A stretch of DNA of 64,000 nucleotides from Oceanicaulis sp. HLUCCA04. GTDB taxonomy: Bacteria > Pseudomonadota > Alphaproteobacteria > Caulobacterales > Maricaulaceae. Below, piece after piece: positions 8,961-17,114 of this stretch. Location of the stretch: contig LJSH01000002.1 of assembly GCA_001314625.1 (NCBI GenBank), positions 278,458 to 342,457 of the forward strand. Reading direction: 5' to 3'. The translations under genes were made by a program, and so were the position numbers. Every line of letters begins with the position of its first letter. Position 1 is the first letter of the stretch. The notes under the pieces were generated by a model, which had not been told where the DNA came from, ran no database searches, and saw only the letters and a program-made list of their open reading frames with translations.

Positions 8961-10742
8961 TCAAGCCCTCAGCCGTGCAGGTGCTGTGGAGCGTTCCGAT
9001 GTGGCGTGTTTCACATTCACAGGCTCTGACAGTCCGCGTTGAATGTCCATGATGTCTGCAAATACCGCAGCAGCCGTCGGCCAGCGCCCCGCACCCTTTC
9101 CATACAGGGTCTGAACGCCTTGGCCGGTGCCGGTCAGGATGAATCGGTTCTCTTCATTGCGCGCACCGGCCAGCGGGTGGTGGACTGGGACCGGCCTTAC
9201 GCGCACTTCGGCACGTACGCCGCCACCGTCCAGCAGCTCACATACCCCTATCTGCTTGAAGACAAGGCCATCGGAGCGGGCGCCCTGCACTGCGGCAGGA
9301 GACACATCGGCAAGGGAGTCTTTGGCGATGTGGGCCGGGGACAGCGCTTGTCCGAACGCCTGCCGGATCAGCAAGGACAGCTTGTCGGCGGCGTCATGCC
9401 CGTCCACGTCGGCAGCCGGGTCGGCTTCGGCAAAGCCAAGGCGCTGCGCCTCGCCTACCGCCTCGGCAAAGCCTTCACCATTGGCCAGTCTGTCCAGCAG
9501 GAAGTTCGCCGTGCCGTTCATGACGCCCTCGATTTTTACAACGCCGCCGGCAAGGCAAAGCCGTTCGACCGCTTCGAGAACCGGGGTGCCTCCGCCGACA
9601 GCCGCTGACCACGCTAGGCGGGCATCGCCATCGCGTGCGGCGGCGTACAGGTCATCATAATGGCGCGCCAGCGCCGCCTTGTTGGCCGTGACGACATGCG
9701 CGCCTGCGGCAAGTGCTCCCGCCATGATTTCAGCGGGGGCGTCAGCGCCGCCGAGAAGTTCCACAACCAGATCAGGCTGGTGGGCGAGCGCGTGCTCCAG
9801 CTGGCTGGTAAATGTCACGCCATGGACATGGGCGCGCGCCTGCGGGTGACGCACCAGCACCGGGTTCATCTCGAATAGGTCGGGGCGAGAGCGAAGATGT
9901 GCCAGCACGCCCGCTCCAACCGCGCCGCAGCCCAGCAAGGCAACCCGCAAGGGACGCGATTGCCGCGCCGGGGCCTTGCGTGCCGGCGACGAACAGATGC
10001 GCGTTGCATCGGCAGCGCCCATCGCGGCGACTTCGACAATGATCCCTGCAGCCTTGGCAGCCGCGATGGCCTTGGGCTGGATCAGGCCGGCACTCGCACT
10101 GGCGGCGGCGTCATAGTCGAGCTCGGCATAGCGCTCGGCGTCGGGATTCTCCGCCGGGTCCTGCGCGTAGACCCCGTCCACATCCTTGATCAGGCGCACA
10201 ACAGGCGCGCCGCAGCGGGCGGCAAAGAAAACTGCCGTCAGATCCGTGCCCCCCCGCCCGAGCGTGACCACGCCATGGCGCGCATGGGTTGCGGTAAAGC
10301 CCGGAACGGCCAGAACCTCGTGACCTGCCAGTGCCTCAGCAACCGCGCCGCTGTCCAGCCCGCACAGATTGGAATCCAGCGGGTCGCCTTCCGCTTCCAG
10401 GGATATCTCGTGCGGGTCCAGGACAGCCGTGCGCATTCCGACCCTTGCCAGCGCGAGGCCCATCAGGGCCGCCGAGCGCAGCTCGCCCGTGCGGGCGAGG
10501 CGGGCGAGCATGGCCGCGTTGGGTGTGCTGCCCGACCCGCCAACCATCTTGCCCTGGGCCAGTAGCGCATCCGTCTCGCCTGCCAGGGCGGACACGACCG
10601 CAATGACTTTTTCCCCACGCCGGACATGGCGGAAAACCTCTTGTGCTGCGGCGTCGTAATCGGCCTCGCACTTGAGGACGGAGCTGCCGAATTTGAGGAC
10701 ACACAAAGGCGCGCTGGCAGAGTTGAGGCTATCAGATTTCAT
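8961..10742 (-). CDS. thrA: Aspartokinase-homoserine dehydrogenase fusion lacking ACT domains
   Basis: A 593-residue bifunctional protein for the first and third steps of the threonine branch. Residues about 13-250 are an amino-acid kinase domain (VLKFGSSVL, VVTLGRGGTDLTA, KDVDGVYAQDP). From about residue 264 a homoserine dehydrogenase begins with LRVALLGCGAVGAG, then VVTANKAAL, VMNGTANFLLDRL and AADVDGHDAADKL. The usual ThrA is about 820 residues, with two ACT modules between the domains that bind threonine. Here only about 15 residues separate them, so allosteric threonine inhibition of the usual kind looks absent. The kinase motif reads KFGSSV rather than KFGGTS. The ATG at 10742 has AGGAAG 6 nt upstream, and the attenuator lies just upstream of it. 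Confidence 0.92.
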   Translation of the reverse strand: MKSDSLNSASAPLCVLKFGSSVLKCEADYDAAAQEVFRHVRRGEKVIAVVSALAGETDALLAQGKMVGGSGSTPNAAMLARLARTGELRSAALMGLALARVGMRTAVLDPHEISLEAEGDPLDSNLCGLDSGAVAEALAGHEVLAVPGFTATHARHGVVTLGRGGTDLTAVFFAARCGAPVVRLIKDVDGVYAQDPAENPDAERYAELDYDAAASASAGLIQPKAIAAAKAAGIIVEVAAMGAADATRICSSPARKAPARQSRPLRVALLGCGAVGAGVLAHLRSRPDLFEMNPVLVRHPQARAHVHGVTFTSQLEHALAHQPDLVVELLGGADAPAEIMAGALAAGAHVVTANKAALARHYDDLYAAARDGDARLAWSAAVGGGTPVLEAVERLCLAGGVVKIEGVMNGTANFLLDRLANGEGFAEAVGEAQRLGFAEADPAADVDGHDAADKLSLLIRQAFGQALSPAHIAKDSLADVSPAAVQGARSDGLVFKQIGVCELLDGGGVRAEVRVRPVPVHHPLAGARNEENRFILTGTGQGVQTLYGKGAGRWPTAAAVFADIMDIQRGLSEPVNVKHATSERSTAPARLRA

Positions 10743-10790
10743 GGCGGGCTTCCTGTCAGATTGGGTGGCTGGTGCTGGATTTCGGGCAAG

Positions 10791-10819
10791 AAAAAACCCG
10801 CTCCGGGTGAGGAGCGGGT
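10791..10819 (-). terminator. Intrinsic terminator of the thr attenuator
   Basis: Read on the minus strand, ACCCGCTCC (10819-10811) and GGAGCGGGT (10804-10796) form a perfect 9-bp stem with loop TCACCC, followed by a T-run at 10796-10791. It lies 31 nt after the leader-peptide stop and about 50 nt before the thrA ATG, the position expected for attenuation. Its 5' arm also pairs with leader sequence 10872-10861. Confidence 0.9.
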
Positions 10820-10872
10820 CGGTTTGGTGTGGTGAGGTGTGCTGCCTCGTCAGACCATGGCCGTTCCGCCCC
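10811..10872 (-). promoter_or_regulatory. Candidate antiterminator helix of the thr attenuator
   Basis: On the minus strand, GGGGCGGAACGG (10872-10861) can pair with CCGACCCGCTCC (10822-10811). This gives seven pairs (one G-U), a 2x2 internal mismatch, then three more pairs. The second strand includes the 5' arm of the terminator, so the two structures exclude each other. The first strand begins 10 nt after the last regulatory codon, so a ribosome stalled early in the Thr/Ile run would leave it free. I folded this by eye. Confidence 0.6.
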
Positions 10873-10996
10873 CGGGGTCTCCGGTGGTGGTGGTGATGAT
10901 CGTGGTAATGGTGACCAGCGGCGCAGGCCGCACGCCGTCGGCACGGGTGCTGAACCCGTTACCTGAGATCGTGCTGAAGGCGGCAATCGCGCGCAT
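10850..10996 (-). CDS. thrL: thr operon leader peptide (Thr/Ile-rich)
   Basis: A 48-codon frame on the minus strand with ATG at 10996-10994 and TGA at 10852-10850. AGAGGA lies about 7 nt upstream of the ATG. Codons 29-38 (10912-10883) read T-I-T-T-I-I-T-T-T-T, that is seven Thr and three Ile in a row. Like the enterobacterial thr leader peptide, its job would be to stall the ribosome when charged Thr-tRNA or Ile-tRNA is scarce. It is followed by a terminator hairpin and then thrA. The peptide is longer than the 21 residues of E. coli ThrL, because about 28 residues precede the run. Confidence 0.88.
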   Translation of the reverse strand: MRAIAAFSTISGNGFSTRADGVRPAPLVTITTIITTTTGDPGGGTAMV

Positions 10997-11295
10997 TTTC
11001 TGGTCCTCTTGTGCGCCGTGCAGCGGCATTGCTGCGGGCGCTCATTGAAGCCAAGTCTGTTTGCAAACGGCGCACAGCGTCAAACAAAAATTTTGCCTTC
11101 GACGCAAAAATCAGAGTGCCAGACGCCCTCCAGACCACATAAATAATTGAATAATATGGTATAAAAATAATCACATCATCCGGACAAATTTGGGCTTGCG
11201 CTTTCGCTGCGCTTGCCTCAACGTTTTTGCAGATGCGAGACGCACCCGTTTCGCACCGTCTGGCAGCCCGCTTGGGGCTGTATGGGAAGAACAGT
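10997..11295. promoter_or_regulatory. Divergent promoter region between thr and ilv leaders
   Basis: This 299-nt gap separates the two leader-peptide starts and must hold the start sites of both operons. It contains an AT-rich stretch at about 11139-11175 (ATAATTGAATAATATGG within it), which stands out in this GC-rich window. On the minus strand a TTGACG at 11083-11078 could be a -35 element for the thr operon, but no good -10 follows at 17 nt. I could not fix a promoter for the ilv side. No gene is seen in the gap. Confidence 0.5.
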
Positions 11296-11436
11296 ATGAG
11301 CCGCCGCGCCATTGCCATGGCTGACCGCGCAGAGCGCGAGACCCGGACACGGATGATTGCCGTGACCGGGCTCGTGACGCTTGTACTGGTGATTGTACTT
11401 ACCATTCCCATACCGGGAGCGGTTGTCCCTGCCTGA
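11296..11436 (+). CDS. ilvL: ilv-leu operon leader peptide (Val/Leu/Ile-rich)
   Basis: A 46-codon frame from ATG 11296 to TGA 11434-11436. GGGAAG at 11284-11289 lies 6 nt upstream of the ATG. Codons 26-39 (11371-11412) read L-V-T-L-V-L-V-I-V-L-T-I-P-I: 11 of 14 are branched-chain residues. This is the pattern of an ilv leader peptide that senses Leu-, Val- and Ile-tRNA charging. An antiterminator strand, a terminator and ilvC follow in that order. An upstream in-frame ATG at 11227 lacks a ribosome site. Confidence 0.88.
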   Translation: MSRRAIAMADRAERETRTRMIAVTGLVTLVLVIVLTIPIPGAVVPA

Positions 11437-11475
11437 CGGTCCATACCAGACCTGAAATGCAAGACCCCCGCTCCC
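11415..11475 (+). promoter_or_regulatory. Candidate antiterminator helix of the ilv attenuator
   Basis: GGGAGCGG at 11415-11422, inside leader codons 40-43, is perfectly complementary over 8 bp to CCGCTCCC at 11468-11475. The latter includes most of the 5' arm of the terminator, so the two helices exclude each other. A ribosome stalled in the Leu/Val/Ile run just upstream leaves 11415-11422 free. A ribosome reaching the stop at 11434 covers part of it and lets the terminator form. Read by eye. Confidence 0.75.
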
Positions 11476-11499
11476 ACCCGGAAGCGGGGGTTTTCTTTT
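11465..11499 (+). terminator. Intrinsic terminator of the ilv attenuator
   Basis: CCCCCGCT (11465-11472) and AGCGGGGG (11483-11490) form a perfect 8-bp stem with a 10-nt loop, followed by TTTTCTTTT (11491-11499). It lies 28 nt after the leader stop and 34 nt before the ilvC ATG, which is the attenuator position. Confidence 0.9.
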
Positions 11500-11532
11500 G
11501 CGCCATGCGCACACCAAGGAGACCTGAAGACG

Positions 11533-12549
11533 ATGCAAGCCCGGATTTACACTGACAACGATGCTGACCCGTCCGCGATAAAGCCGGGGCCGGTTGCGAT
11601 CATCGGCTATGGCAGTCAGGGGCGCGCCCATGCGCGAAATCTGCGCGATAGCGGGCATGAGGTGATTGTCGGTGCCCGTCCGGGCGGACGGGCCGAGGCG
11701 GCGGCCAAGGGAGACGGCTTCACGGTGATGAGCCCGGCAGAGGCGGCAAAGGCCGCGTCGCTGATTGCCCTGCTGACGCCTGACATGAGCCATGCGCAGG
11801 TCTATTCCGACGATATTGCCCCGAATATGAGCGCAGGCGATGCTCTGCTCGTCGCGCATGGCTTCTCGATCCATTACGGCCAGATCCAGCCCGCAGGCGA
11901 TGTGGATGTCATTCTGGTGGCTCCCAAAGGCCCGGGCGATCTGGTGCGCCGCGAGTTTGAGCGCGGGGCGGGTGTGCCCAGCCTGTTTGCGGTCTGGCAG
12001 GATGCGTCCGGCAAGGCGCGCGAGAAAGCGCTGGCCTATTGCGCAGGCAATGGCGGCACCGCAGGCGGGGCTATCGAGACCACCTTTGCCGAGGAAACCG
12101 AAACCGACCTGTTCGGCGAACAGGCCGTTCTGTGTGGCGGCGCCAGCGAGCTGGTCATTGCCGGATACGAGACGCTGGTCGAGGCGGGTTACCAGCCCGA
12201 AGTCGCCTATTTCGAGTGCCTGCACGAGCTCAAGCTGATCGTCGACCTGATGTATGAGGGCGGGCTGGCCAAGATGCATTCCTTTGTGTCCGAGACCGCC
12301 AAATATGGCGATCTGGTCTCTGGTCCGCGCGTGATCAATGCCGAGACGCGCAAGCGTATGCGCGAAGTGCTTCGGGACATCCAGACCGGCAGTTTTGCCC
12401 GCGACTGGGTGCTGGAGAACCAGGCCGGCAAGCCGCGCTATGCCGCCCTGCTGCGCGAGGATCTCGACCAGCCTATCGAGCATACCGGCCAGCGCTTGCG
12501 CGCGCGTATGAGCTGGTTGCAGCCCGGCGCAAATGCCGGCCAGCCCTAG
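11533..12549 (+). CDS. ilvC: Ketol-acid reductoisomerase, class I
   Basis: NADPH-dependent isomeroreductase of valine and isoleucine synthesis, converting acetolactate or acetohydroxybutyrate to the dihydroxy acid. At 338 residues it is the short class I form. It shows the Rossmann motif [19 protein letters not shown], the [11 protein letters not shown] segment, VAPKGPG and the metal-binding [16 protein letters not shown], followed by the knotted C-terminal domain ([22 protein letters not shown]). AAGGAGA precedes the ATG by about 10 nt. It is the first structural gene behind the ilv attenuator, 21 nt before ilvG. Confidence 0.97.
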   Translation: MQARIYTDNDADPSAIKPGPVAIIGYGSQGRAHARNLRDSGHEVIVGARPGGRAEAAAKGDGFTVMSPAEAAKAASLIALLTPDMSHAQVYSDDIAPNMSAGDALLVAHGFSIHYGQIQPAGDVDVILVAPKGPGDLVRREFERGAGVPSLFAVWQDASGKAREKALAYCAGNGGTAGGAIETTFAEETETDLFGEQAVLCGGASELVIAGYETLVEAGYQPEVAYFECLHELKLIVDLMYEGGLAKMHSFVSETAKYGDLVSGPRVINAETRKRMREVLRDIQTGSFARDWVLENQAGKPRYAALLREDLDQPIEHTGQRLRARMSWLQPGANAGQP

Positions 12550-12569
12550 ACAGGCAAGGCGCACACGTC

Positions 12570-14267
12570 ATGACCCCGGCAACGCCCGACATCATCGATC
12601 GTTACGCGGACCTGCGCTCCGGCGCACAGCTCGTCATAGACGCGCTGGAGCGCGAGGGCGTGAGCCATGTCTTCGGCTATCCTGGCGGTGCGATCATGCC
12701 GGTGTACGACGCCCTGACGGCCTCCCGGCTGAACCATATTCTCGTGCGCCATGAACAGGCCGCCTCCTTGGCAGCTGACGCCTGGGCCCGTGTGACCGGA
12801 CGGCCGGGTGTGTGCATCGCGACATCGGGCCCGGGCGCGACCAATCTGGTTACCGGGCTGGCCAACGCCTTCATGGACTGCGTGCCGCTAGTAGCCATTA
12901 CCGGGCAGGTCGCCGTGTCGCTGATGGGTACCGATGCCTTTCAGGAGATCGACACCTTCGGGATAACGCTGCCTGTTGTGAAGCACTCCTGGCTGGTGCG
13001 CGACGCGGCCGATATCCCTCAGATTTTTGCCGAGGCTTTCCGCTTTGCCCGCTCGGGCAGGCCTGGTCCGGTTCTGATTGATCTTCCCAAGGATGTAACG
13101 CAGGCGAGCGGCATTTCCCCCCGTTCGGTCGCCTGCCGGACGGCGGCGCGGGCCGTGCTTCCCCTCGATGCGAAGGCGTTGGCCGCTGCCGATAGCCTCA
13201 TCGCGTCGGCCCGCCGCCCCGTCCTCTATTTTGGTGGCGGCATTGCGCTGGGCCGGGCAGAATCCGCGCTGCGTGCCCTCTTCCAGCGTTCACGGATACC
13301 CGCGGTGGCGACCCTGAAAGGTCTGGGTGCCCTGCCGACTGACTGGCCGGGCTTTCTGGGCATGCTTGGCATGCACGGGACGCGCGCCGCGAACATGGCC
13401 GTCAATGATTGCGATCTGCTGATCTGTGTGGGTGCGCGCTTTGACGACCGGGCTACCGGCAGGCTGGACAGCTTTGCCGCCAATGCCCGCGTCATCCATA
13501 TCGATGGCGACGCCGCGGAAATCTCCAAGTTGCGTCGCGCCGATGTGGCGCTTGCCGGTGATGTCAGTGCTATCCTGTCTGCTCTGTCCGGTCAGACCGG
13601 GCCGATTGATGGCTGGCGGCGCACCTGCGCGGAAAACGCGGAGCGCTTTGCGTTCCGCTATGACGCGCCGGGCTCAGGTGTCTATGCGCCCGCCCTTCTC
13701 AAGCAGATTTCCGAGGCCGCCGGTGACAAATTCATTGCCACCTGTGATGTCGGCCAGCACCAGATGTGGGTGGCCCAGCATTGCCGGTTCTCCCGGCCAC
13801 AGGCCCACCTGACCAGCGCAGGGCTGGGCACAATGGGATACGGCCTGCCGGCGGGTATCGGTGCAGCGCTCGCCGAGCCCGAGGCCACCGTCGTTACGAT
13901 CAGCGGCGATGGCTCGATCATGATGAACATTCAGGAGCTGGCGACGCTGCGCCGCTACCGGATCCCGCTCAAAATCGTCCTCATCGACAACGCCCAGCTG
14001 GGCATGGTCCGTCAGTGGCAGGAGCTTTTCTACGAAGAGAATTTCTCCGAAGTCGATCTATGGGACAATCCCGACTTTGCCGAGTTGGCGCGTGCCTTCG
14101 GTATCGAGGCGTTCACGCTGGACCGGCGCGTGGATGTGCCGGGCGCCGTGGACCGCCTGTTGTCTACGCGCGGGCCCGTCCTGTGCCATGTGCGCATCGA
14201 TCCGCGCGAGAATGTCTGGCCGCTCGTGCCGCCGGGCAAATCCAATTGCGACATGATGGAGGCCTGA
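12570..14267 (+). CDS. ilvG: Acetolactate synthase, large (catalytic) subunit
   Basis: TPP- and FAD-dependent enzyme condensing pyruvate with pyruvate or 2-ketobutyrate, the committed step to branched-chain amino acids. Of its 565 residues, the N-terminal part holds HVFGYPGGAIMPVYD, RHEQAASLAADAWAR and SGPGATNLVTG, and the C-terminal part holds the TPP site ISGDGSIMMNIQEL and GMVRQWQELFY. It is paired with the very small subunit at 14271 (gap 3 nt), which resembles IlvM, hence the symbol ilvG; ilvB or ilvI would be equally defensible names. Confidence 0.94.
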   Translation: MTPATPDIIDRYADLRSGAQLVIDALEREGVSHVFGYPGGAIMPVYDALTASRLNHILVRHEQAASLAADAWARVTGRPGVCIATSGPGATNLVTGLANAFMDCVPLVAITGQVAVSLMGTDAFQEIDTFGITLPVVKHSWLVRDAADIPQIFAEAFRFARSGRPGPVLIDLPKDVTQASGISPRSVACRTAARAVLPLDAKALAAADSLIASARRPVLYFGGGIALGRAESALRALFQRSRIPAVATLKGLGALPTDWPGFLGMLGMHGTRAANMAVNDCDLLICVGARFDDRATGRLDSFAANARVIHIDGDAAEISKLRRADVALAGDVSAILSALSGQTGPIDGWRRTCAENAERFAFRYDAPGSGVYAPALLKQISEAAGDKFIATCDVGQHQMWVAQHCRFSRPQAHLTSAGLGTMGYGLPAGIGAALAEPEATVVTISGDGSIMMNIQELATLRRYRIPLKIVLIDNAQLGMVRQWQELFYEENFSEVDLWDNPDFAELARAFGIEAFTLDRRVDVPGAVDRLLSTRGPVLCHVRIDPRENVWPLVPPGKSNCDMMEA

Positions 14268-14270
14268 AAC

Positions 14271-14531
14271 ATGACCACACAAATCGATATCGATTTCCTG
14301 CCCGCCGAAGGGGCTGTGGTGCGTCTTATCGGCCTCATGGAGCGGCGCGGATATGAGCTGGAAGCGATGAAATATGCGCCTGCCACCGGAACACACCGTT
14401 TGAGCGTCAGGTTGCGCCCGCGTCCCGGCATGCGCCGGATCGAGACCCTCAAAGCCCAGATCGCGCGCGTTTACGGTGTCATTTCGGTTAGCGGCATGGC
14501 CATGCCGCCCGGTCTGGAGGCCGCATCATGA
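14271..14531 (+). CDS. ilvM: Acetolactate synthase small subunit, IlvM-like ACT protein
   Basis: A protein of 86 residues that is essentially one ACT domain, the size of IlvM rather than the longer two-domain IlvN/IlvH. It shows the pattern GAVVRLIGLMERRGYELEAMKYAPATG followed by a second strand-helix unit (LKAQIARVYGVISVSG). It would bind the catalytic subunit and stabilise it, and may give feedback inhibition. It lies 3 nt after ilvG, and its TGA overlaps the leuA ATG by 4 nt, so all three are translationally coupled. Confidence 0.85.
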   Translation: MTTQIDIDFLPAEGAVVRLIGLMERRGYELEAMKYAPATGTHRLSVRLRPRPGMRRIETLKAQIARVYGVISVSGMAMPPGLEAAS

Positions 14532-16129
14532 CCGCACAGATCACCATATTCGACACCAGCTTGCGTGATGGCGAACAGGCGCCCGGCTTCTCCATGAACG
14601 AGGCCGGCAAGCTGAAAATGGCGGCGGCGCTTGCCGCGCTGAACGTCGATGTCATTGAAGCCGGCTTTGCAGCCGCCTCGCCGGGCGATGCCAGAGCCAT
14701 TGCGCGTATTGCCGCCGAGATAGAAGGCCCGCGCATCTGCTCGCTGGCGCGGGCGTCCAGCACGGATATCGATGCGGCAGCGGAGGCGCTGAAAGCCGCC
14801 CCGAAAAAGCGCATTCATGTGTTTCTGGGCACCAGTCCGGTTCACCGCGAATTCAAGCTGAAAATGACCCCGGCGCAAATCCTGACTGCCATCGCCGACA
14901 TGGTCGCTCATGCGCGCTCGCATTGCGAGGATGTGGAGTTCTCTGCCGAGGACGCCATCCGGACCGAGCCGGGATTTCTGGTCGAAGCCTTGTCGACCGC
15001 CGCTGCTGCCGGAGCCACGACACTCAACGTGCCCGATACGGTGGGATACGCAACACCCGAAGAGATGTTTGAGCTCTTCCGGATGCTGACAAAGAAGGTG
15101 AGCCGGAGCAACGATGTGATCTTTTCGGCGCATTGCCATGACGATCTGGGGCTCGCGGTTGCCAATTCGCTGGCCGCGATCAGGGGCGGCGCGCGGCAAG
15201 TGGAATGTACAGTCAACGGGATTGGCGAGCGTGCGGGCAACGCCGCGCTGGAAGATATTGTCATGGCCATCCGCACACGGCGTGATGCAACCGGCGTGAC
15301 CACCGCGATCGATACGACCCAGATCATGAATGCCAGCCGGACTCTGTCGCGCATCACATCCATGCATCCGCCGCGCAACAAGGCCATTGTCGGGGCCAAT
15401 GCATTCGCCCACGAGGCCGGCATTCACCAGCACGGCATGCTGATGAACCGCGAAACCTACGAGATCATGAAGCCCGAGGATGTGGGCTGGCCGGCCAGCT
15501 CGCTGGTGCTGGGCAAGCATTCGGGCAGGCACGCCCTGGCGGCCCGCGCTGCCGAGCTCGGTTTTGCGCTCGATGATGACGCCTTCGCGGCCGCCTTTGC
15601 CGAGTTCAAGCGCGTGGCCGATGAGATCGGCACGGTCGATACCGCGCGGATGGCGGCCATATTCTCGCGCGCACAGGGCGCAGCCGATGATGAAATGTGG
15701 ACCCTGTCGCGCGTCGAAATACGGGCCCCGCTGGCGTCGGACGCTCATCCGGTTGCGCGTGTGGAACTGCATCATCCCCGCCGTGGACGGGTGACCGATA
15801 TTGCTGCTGCGCCCGGTGCCATGGACGCCGCCTTTCTGGCTGTCAGCCATATTCTGGATGTTGATGCCAGCGTTGAGTCTATCGACATGCGCTATGTCGC
15901 AGCCGAAGCTGGGGAGACAGGCGGCAAGGTTCAGATCGCTGACGTGCTGATCGAAATGAGTGTGTCGAGCAGTGGTGAAAGCTTTACCGGTCGCGCGCGT
16001 AATCGCGATATCCTGCCGGCCTGTGTCAGCGCGTATATCGACGCGCTGTGCAATGCCAGTGCCGTGACGCGCCATCGTGCGCGGCGCGGCCCTATCAATC
16101 TAGCGGCCAGCGGTGTCGCGGCAGAATAG
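14528..16129 (+). CDS. leuA: 2-isopropylmalate synthase
   Basis: First committed enzyme of leucine synthesis, joining 2-ketoisovalerate and acetyl-CoA. The 533 residues begin with the DRE-TIM metallolyase signature IFDTSLRDGEQAPGFSM, then EFSAEDAIRTEPGF, the metal-binding HCHDDLGLAVANSLAAI, and NGIGERAGNAALEDIVM. The C-terminal allosteric region (from about residue 390, including ADVLIEMS) is present, so leucine feedback inhibition is plausible. The gene overlaps ilvM by 4 nt. The long open frame on its opposite strand is a coding shadow. Confidence 0.95.
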   Translation: MTAQITIFDTSLRDGEQAPGFSMNEAGKLKMAAALAALNVDVIEAGFAAASPGDARAIARIAAEIEGPRICSLARASSTDIDAAAEALKAAPKKRIHVFLGTSPVHREFKLKMTPAQILTAIADMVAHARSHCEDVEFSAEDAIRTEPGFLVEALSTAAAAGATTLNVPDTVGYATPEEMFELFRMLTKKVSRSNDVIFSAHCHDDLGLAVANSLAAIRGGARQVECTVNGIGERAGNAALEDIVMAIRTRRDATGVTTAIDTTQIMNASRTLSRITSMHPPRNKAIVGANAFAHEAGIHQHGMLMNRETYEIMKPEDVGWPASSLVLGKHSGRHALAARAAELGFALDDDAFAAAFAEFKRVADEIGTVDTARMAAIFSRAQGAADDEMWTLSRVEIRAPLASDAHPVARVELHHPRRGRVTDIAAAPGAMDAAFLAVSHILDVDASVESIDMRYVAAEAGETGGKVQIADVLIEMSVSSSGESFTGRARNRDILPACVSAYIDALCNASAVTRHRARRGPINLAASGVAAE

Positions 16130-16139
16130 GGACCATTCC

Positions 16140-17114
16140 ATGAGCATTCAGGAAGTCGAACACATCTGGCACAACGGCCAGCTTATCCCCTGGCATGATG
16201 CCAAAGTGCATGTGCTGACGCACGCCTTGCACTATGGCACCTCGCTGTTTGAAGGTATTCGGGTTTACGAGACGCCTGACGGTCCGCGCGGTTTCCGCGT
16301 GCACGACCACATGCAGCGCCTGGTCGATTCGGCGAAAATCTACGGTATCGCGCTGGACTATGACGCCGAGGCGCTGACCAAGGCCTGCCTTGAAACAGTG
16401 GCCGCCAATAATTTGCGCTCTGCCTATATCCGTCCCGTCGCCTTTCTGGGCTATGGCTCCATCGGCGTTGCGCCTCTGACCCTGCCCCCGGTCGAGGTCT
16501 ATATGGCGGCCTTCCCCTGGGGCGCGTATCTGGGTGATGAGGCCCGCAATAACGGCGTTGATGTCTGTGTCTCGTCCTGGAACCGGCTTGCGCCCAACAC
16601 GGCGCCGACAGGGGCCAAGGCGGGCGGCAATTATCTCTCCAGCTTCCTGATCTCGCGCGAAGCCAAGCTGAGCGGCTTTGCCGAAGGCATCGGCCTGGAT
16701 ACCGAGGGCCGTCTGTCCGAAGGCGCAGGCGAGAACATTTTCGCGGTCAAGGATGGCCGGATTCTCACGCCGCCGGCGGCTTCCTCCATCCTGCAGGGGA
16801 TTACCCGTGACAGCGTGATCAAGCTTGCCCGCGCGGAAGGTTTTGAGGTGGTCGAGCAGGCTCTGCCACGTGAAATCCTCTATCTCGCTGACGAGATTTT
16901 CTTTACCGGCACAGCCGTTGAGCTGACCCCGGTGCGCTCCGTTGATCGCAAGCCGACGCGCGCGAACGGGCCGGGCGAGATCACCAAATGCCTTCAGGAC
17001 CGTTTCTTTGGCCTGTTTGAAGCCCGCACGCCCGACCGCTGGAACTGGCTGGAGCCATTACCCGAGTACAAACCCAACAAGGAAACAGGAAATGGAAAGC
17101 GCATCGCCGTCTGA
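16140..17114 (+). CDS. ilvE: Branched-chain-amino-acid aminotransferase
   Basis: Class IV PLP aminotransferase making Val, Leu and Ile from their keto acids. I chose ATG 16140 ([13 protein letters not shown]), with AGGGA about 6 nt upstream and 10 nt after leuA; the GTG at 16113 lies inside leuA. Motifs are [21 protein letters not shown] near the N-terminus, the Lys region in [11 protein letters not shown], and [13 protein letters not shown] plus [10 protein letters not shown] in the C-terminal half. The 324-residue length is normal. Its last 23 nt overlap leuC. Confidence 0.94.
   Translation: MSIQEVEHIWHNGQLIPWHDAKVHVLTHALHYGTSLFEGIRVYETPDGPRGFRVHDHMQRLVDSAKIYGIALDYDAEALTKACLETVAANNLRSAYIRPVAFLGYGSIGVAPLTLPPVEVYMAAFPWGAYLGDEARNNGVDVCVSSWNRLAPNTAPTGAKAGGNYLSSFLISREAKLSGFAEGIGLDTEGRLSEGAGENIFAVKDGRILTPPAASSILQGITRDSVIKLARAEGFEVVEQALPREILYLADEIFFTGTAVELTPVRSVDRKPTRANGPGEITKCLQDRFFGLFEARTPDRWNWLEPLPEYKPNKETGNGKRIAV

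Noticed and set aside
10756-10986. Open frame of 76 codons overlapping the thr leader in another frame
   Set aside because: Pro/Ser-rich translation, no ribosome site, and it runs through the attenuator terminator. The 48-codon frame beside it has the ribosome site and regulatory codons.
11218-12564. Open frame of 448 codons opposite ilvC and the ilv leader
   Set aside because: A coding shadow. It runs through the terminator and leader region and has no recognisable domain.
14471-16075. Open frame of 534 codons opposite leuA
   Set aside because: It is the antisense shadow of leuA: codon-position GC bias keeps the opposite strand open. The translation is rich in His, Arg and Gly with no family motif, while leuA has full motif support.
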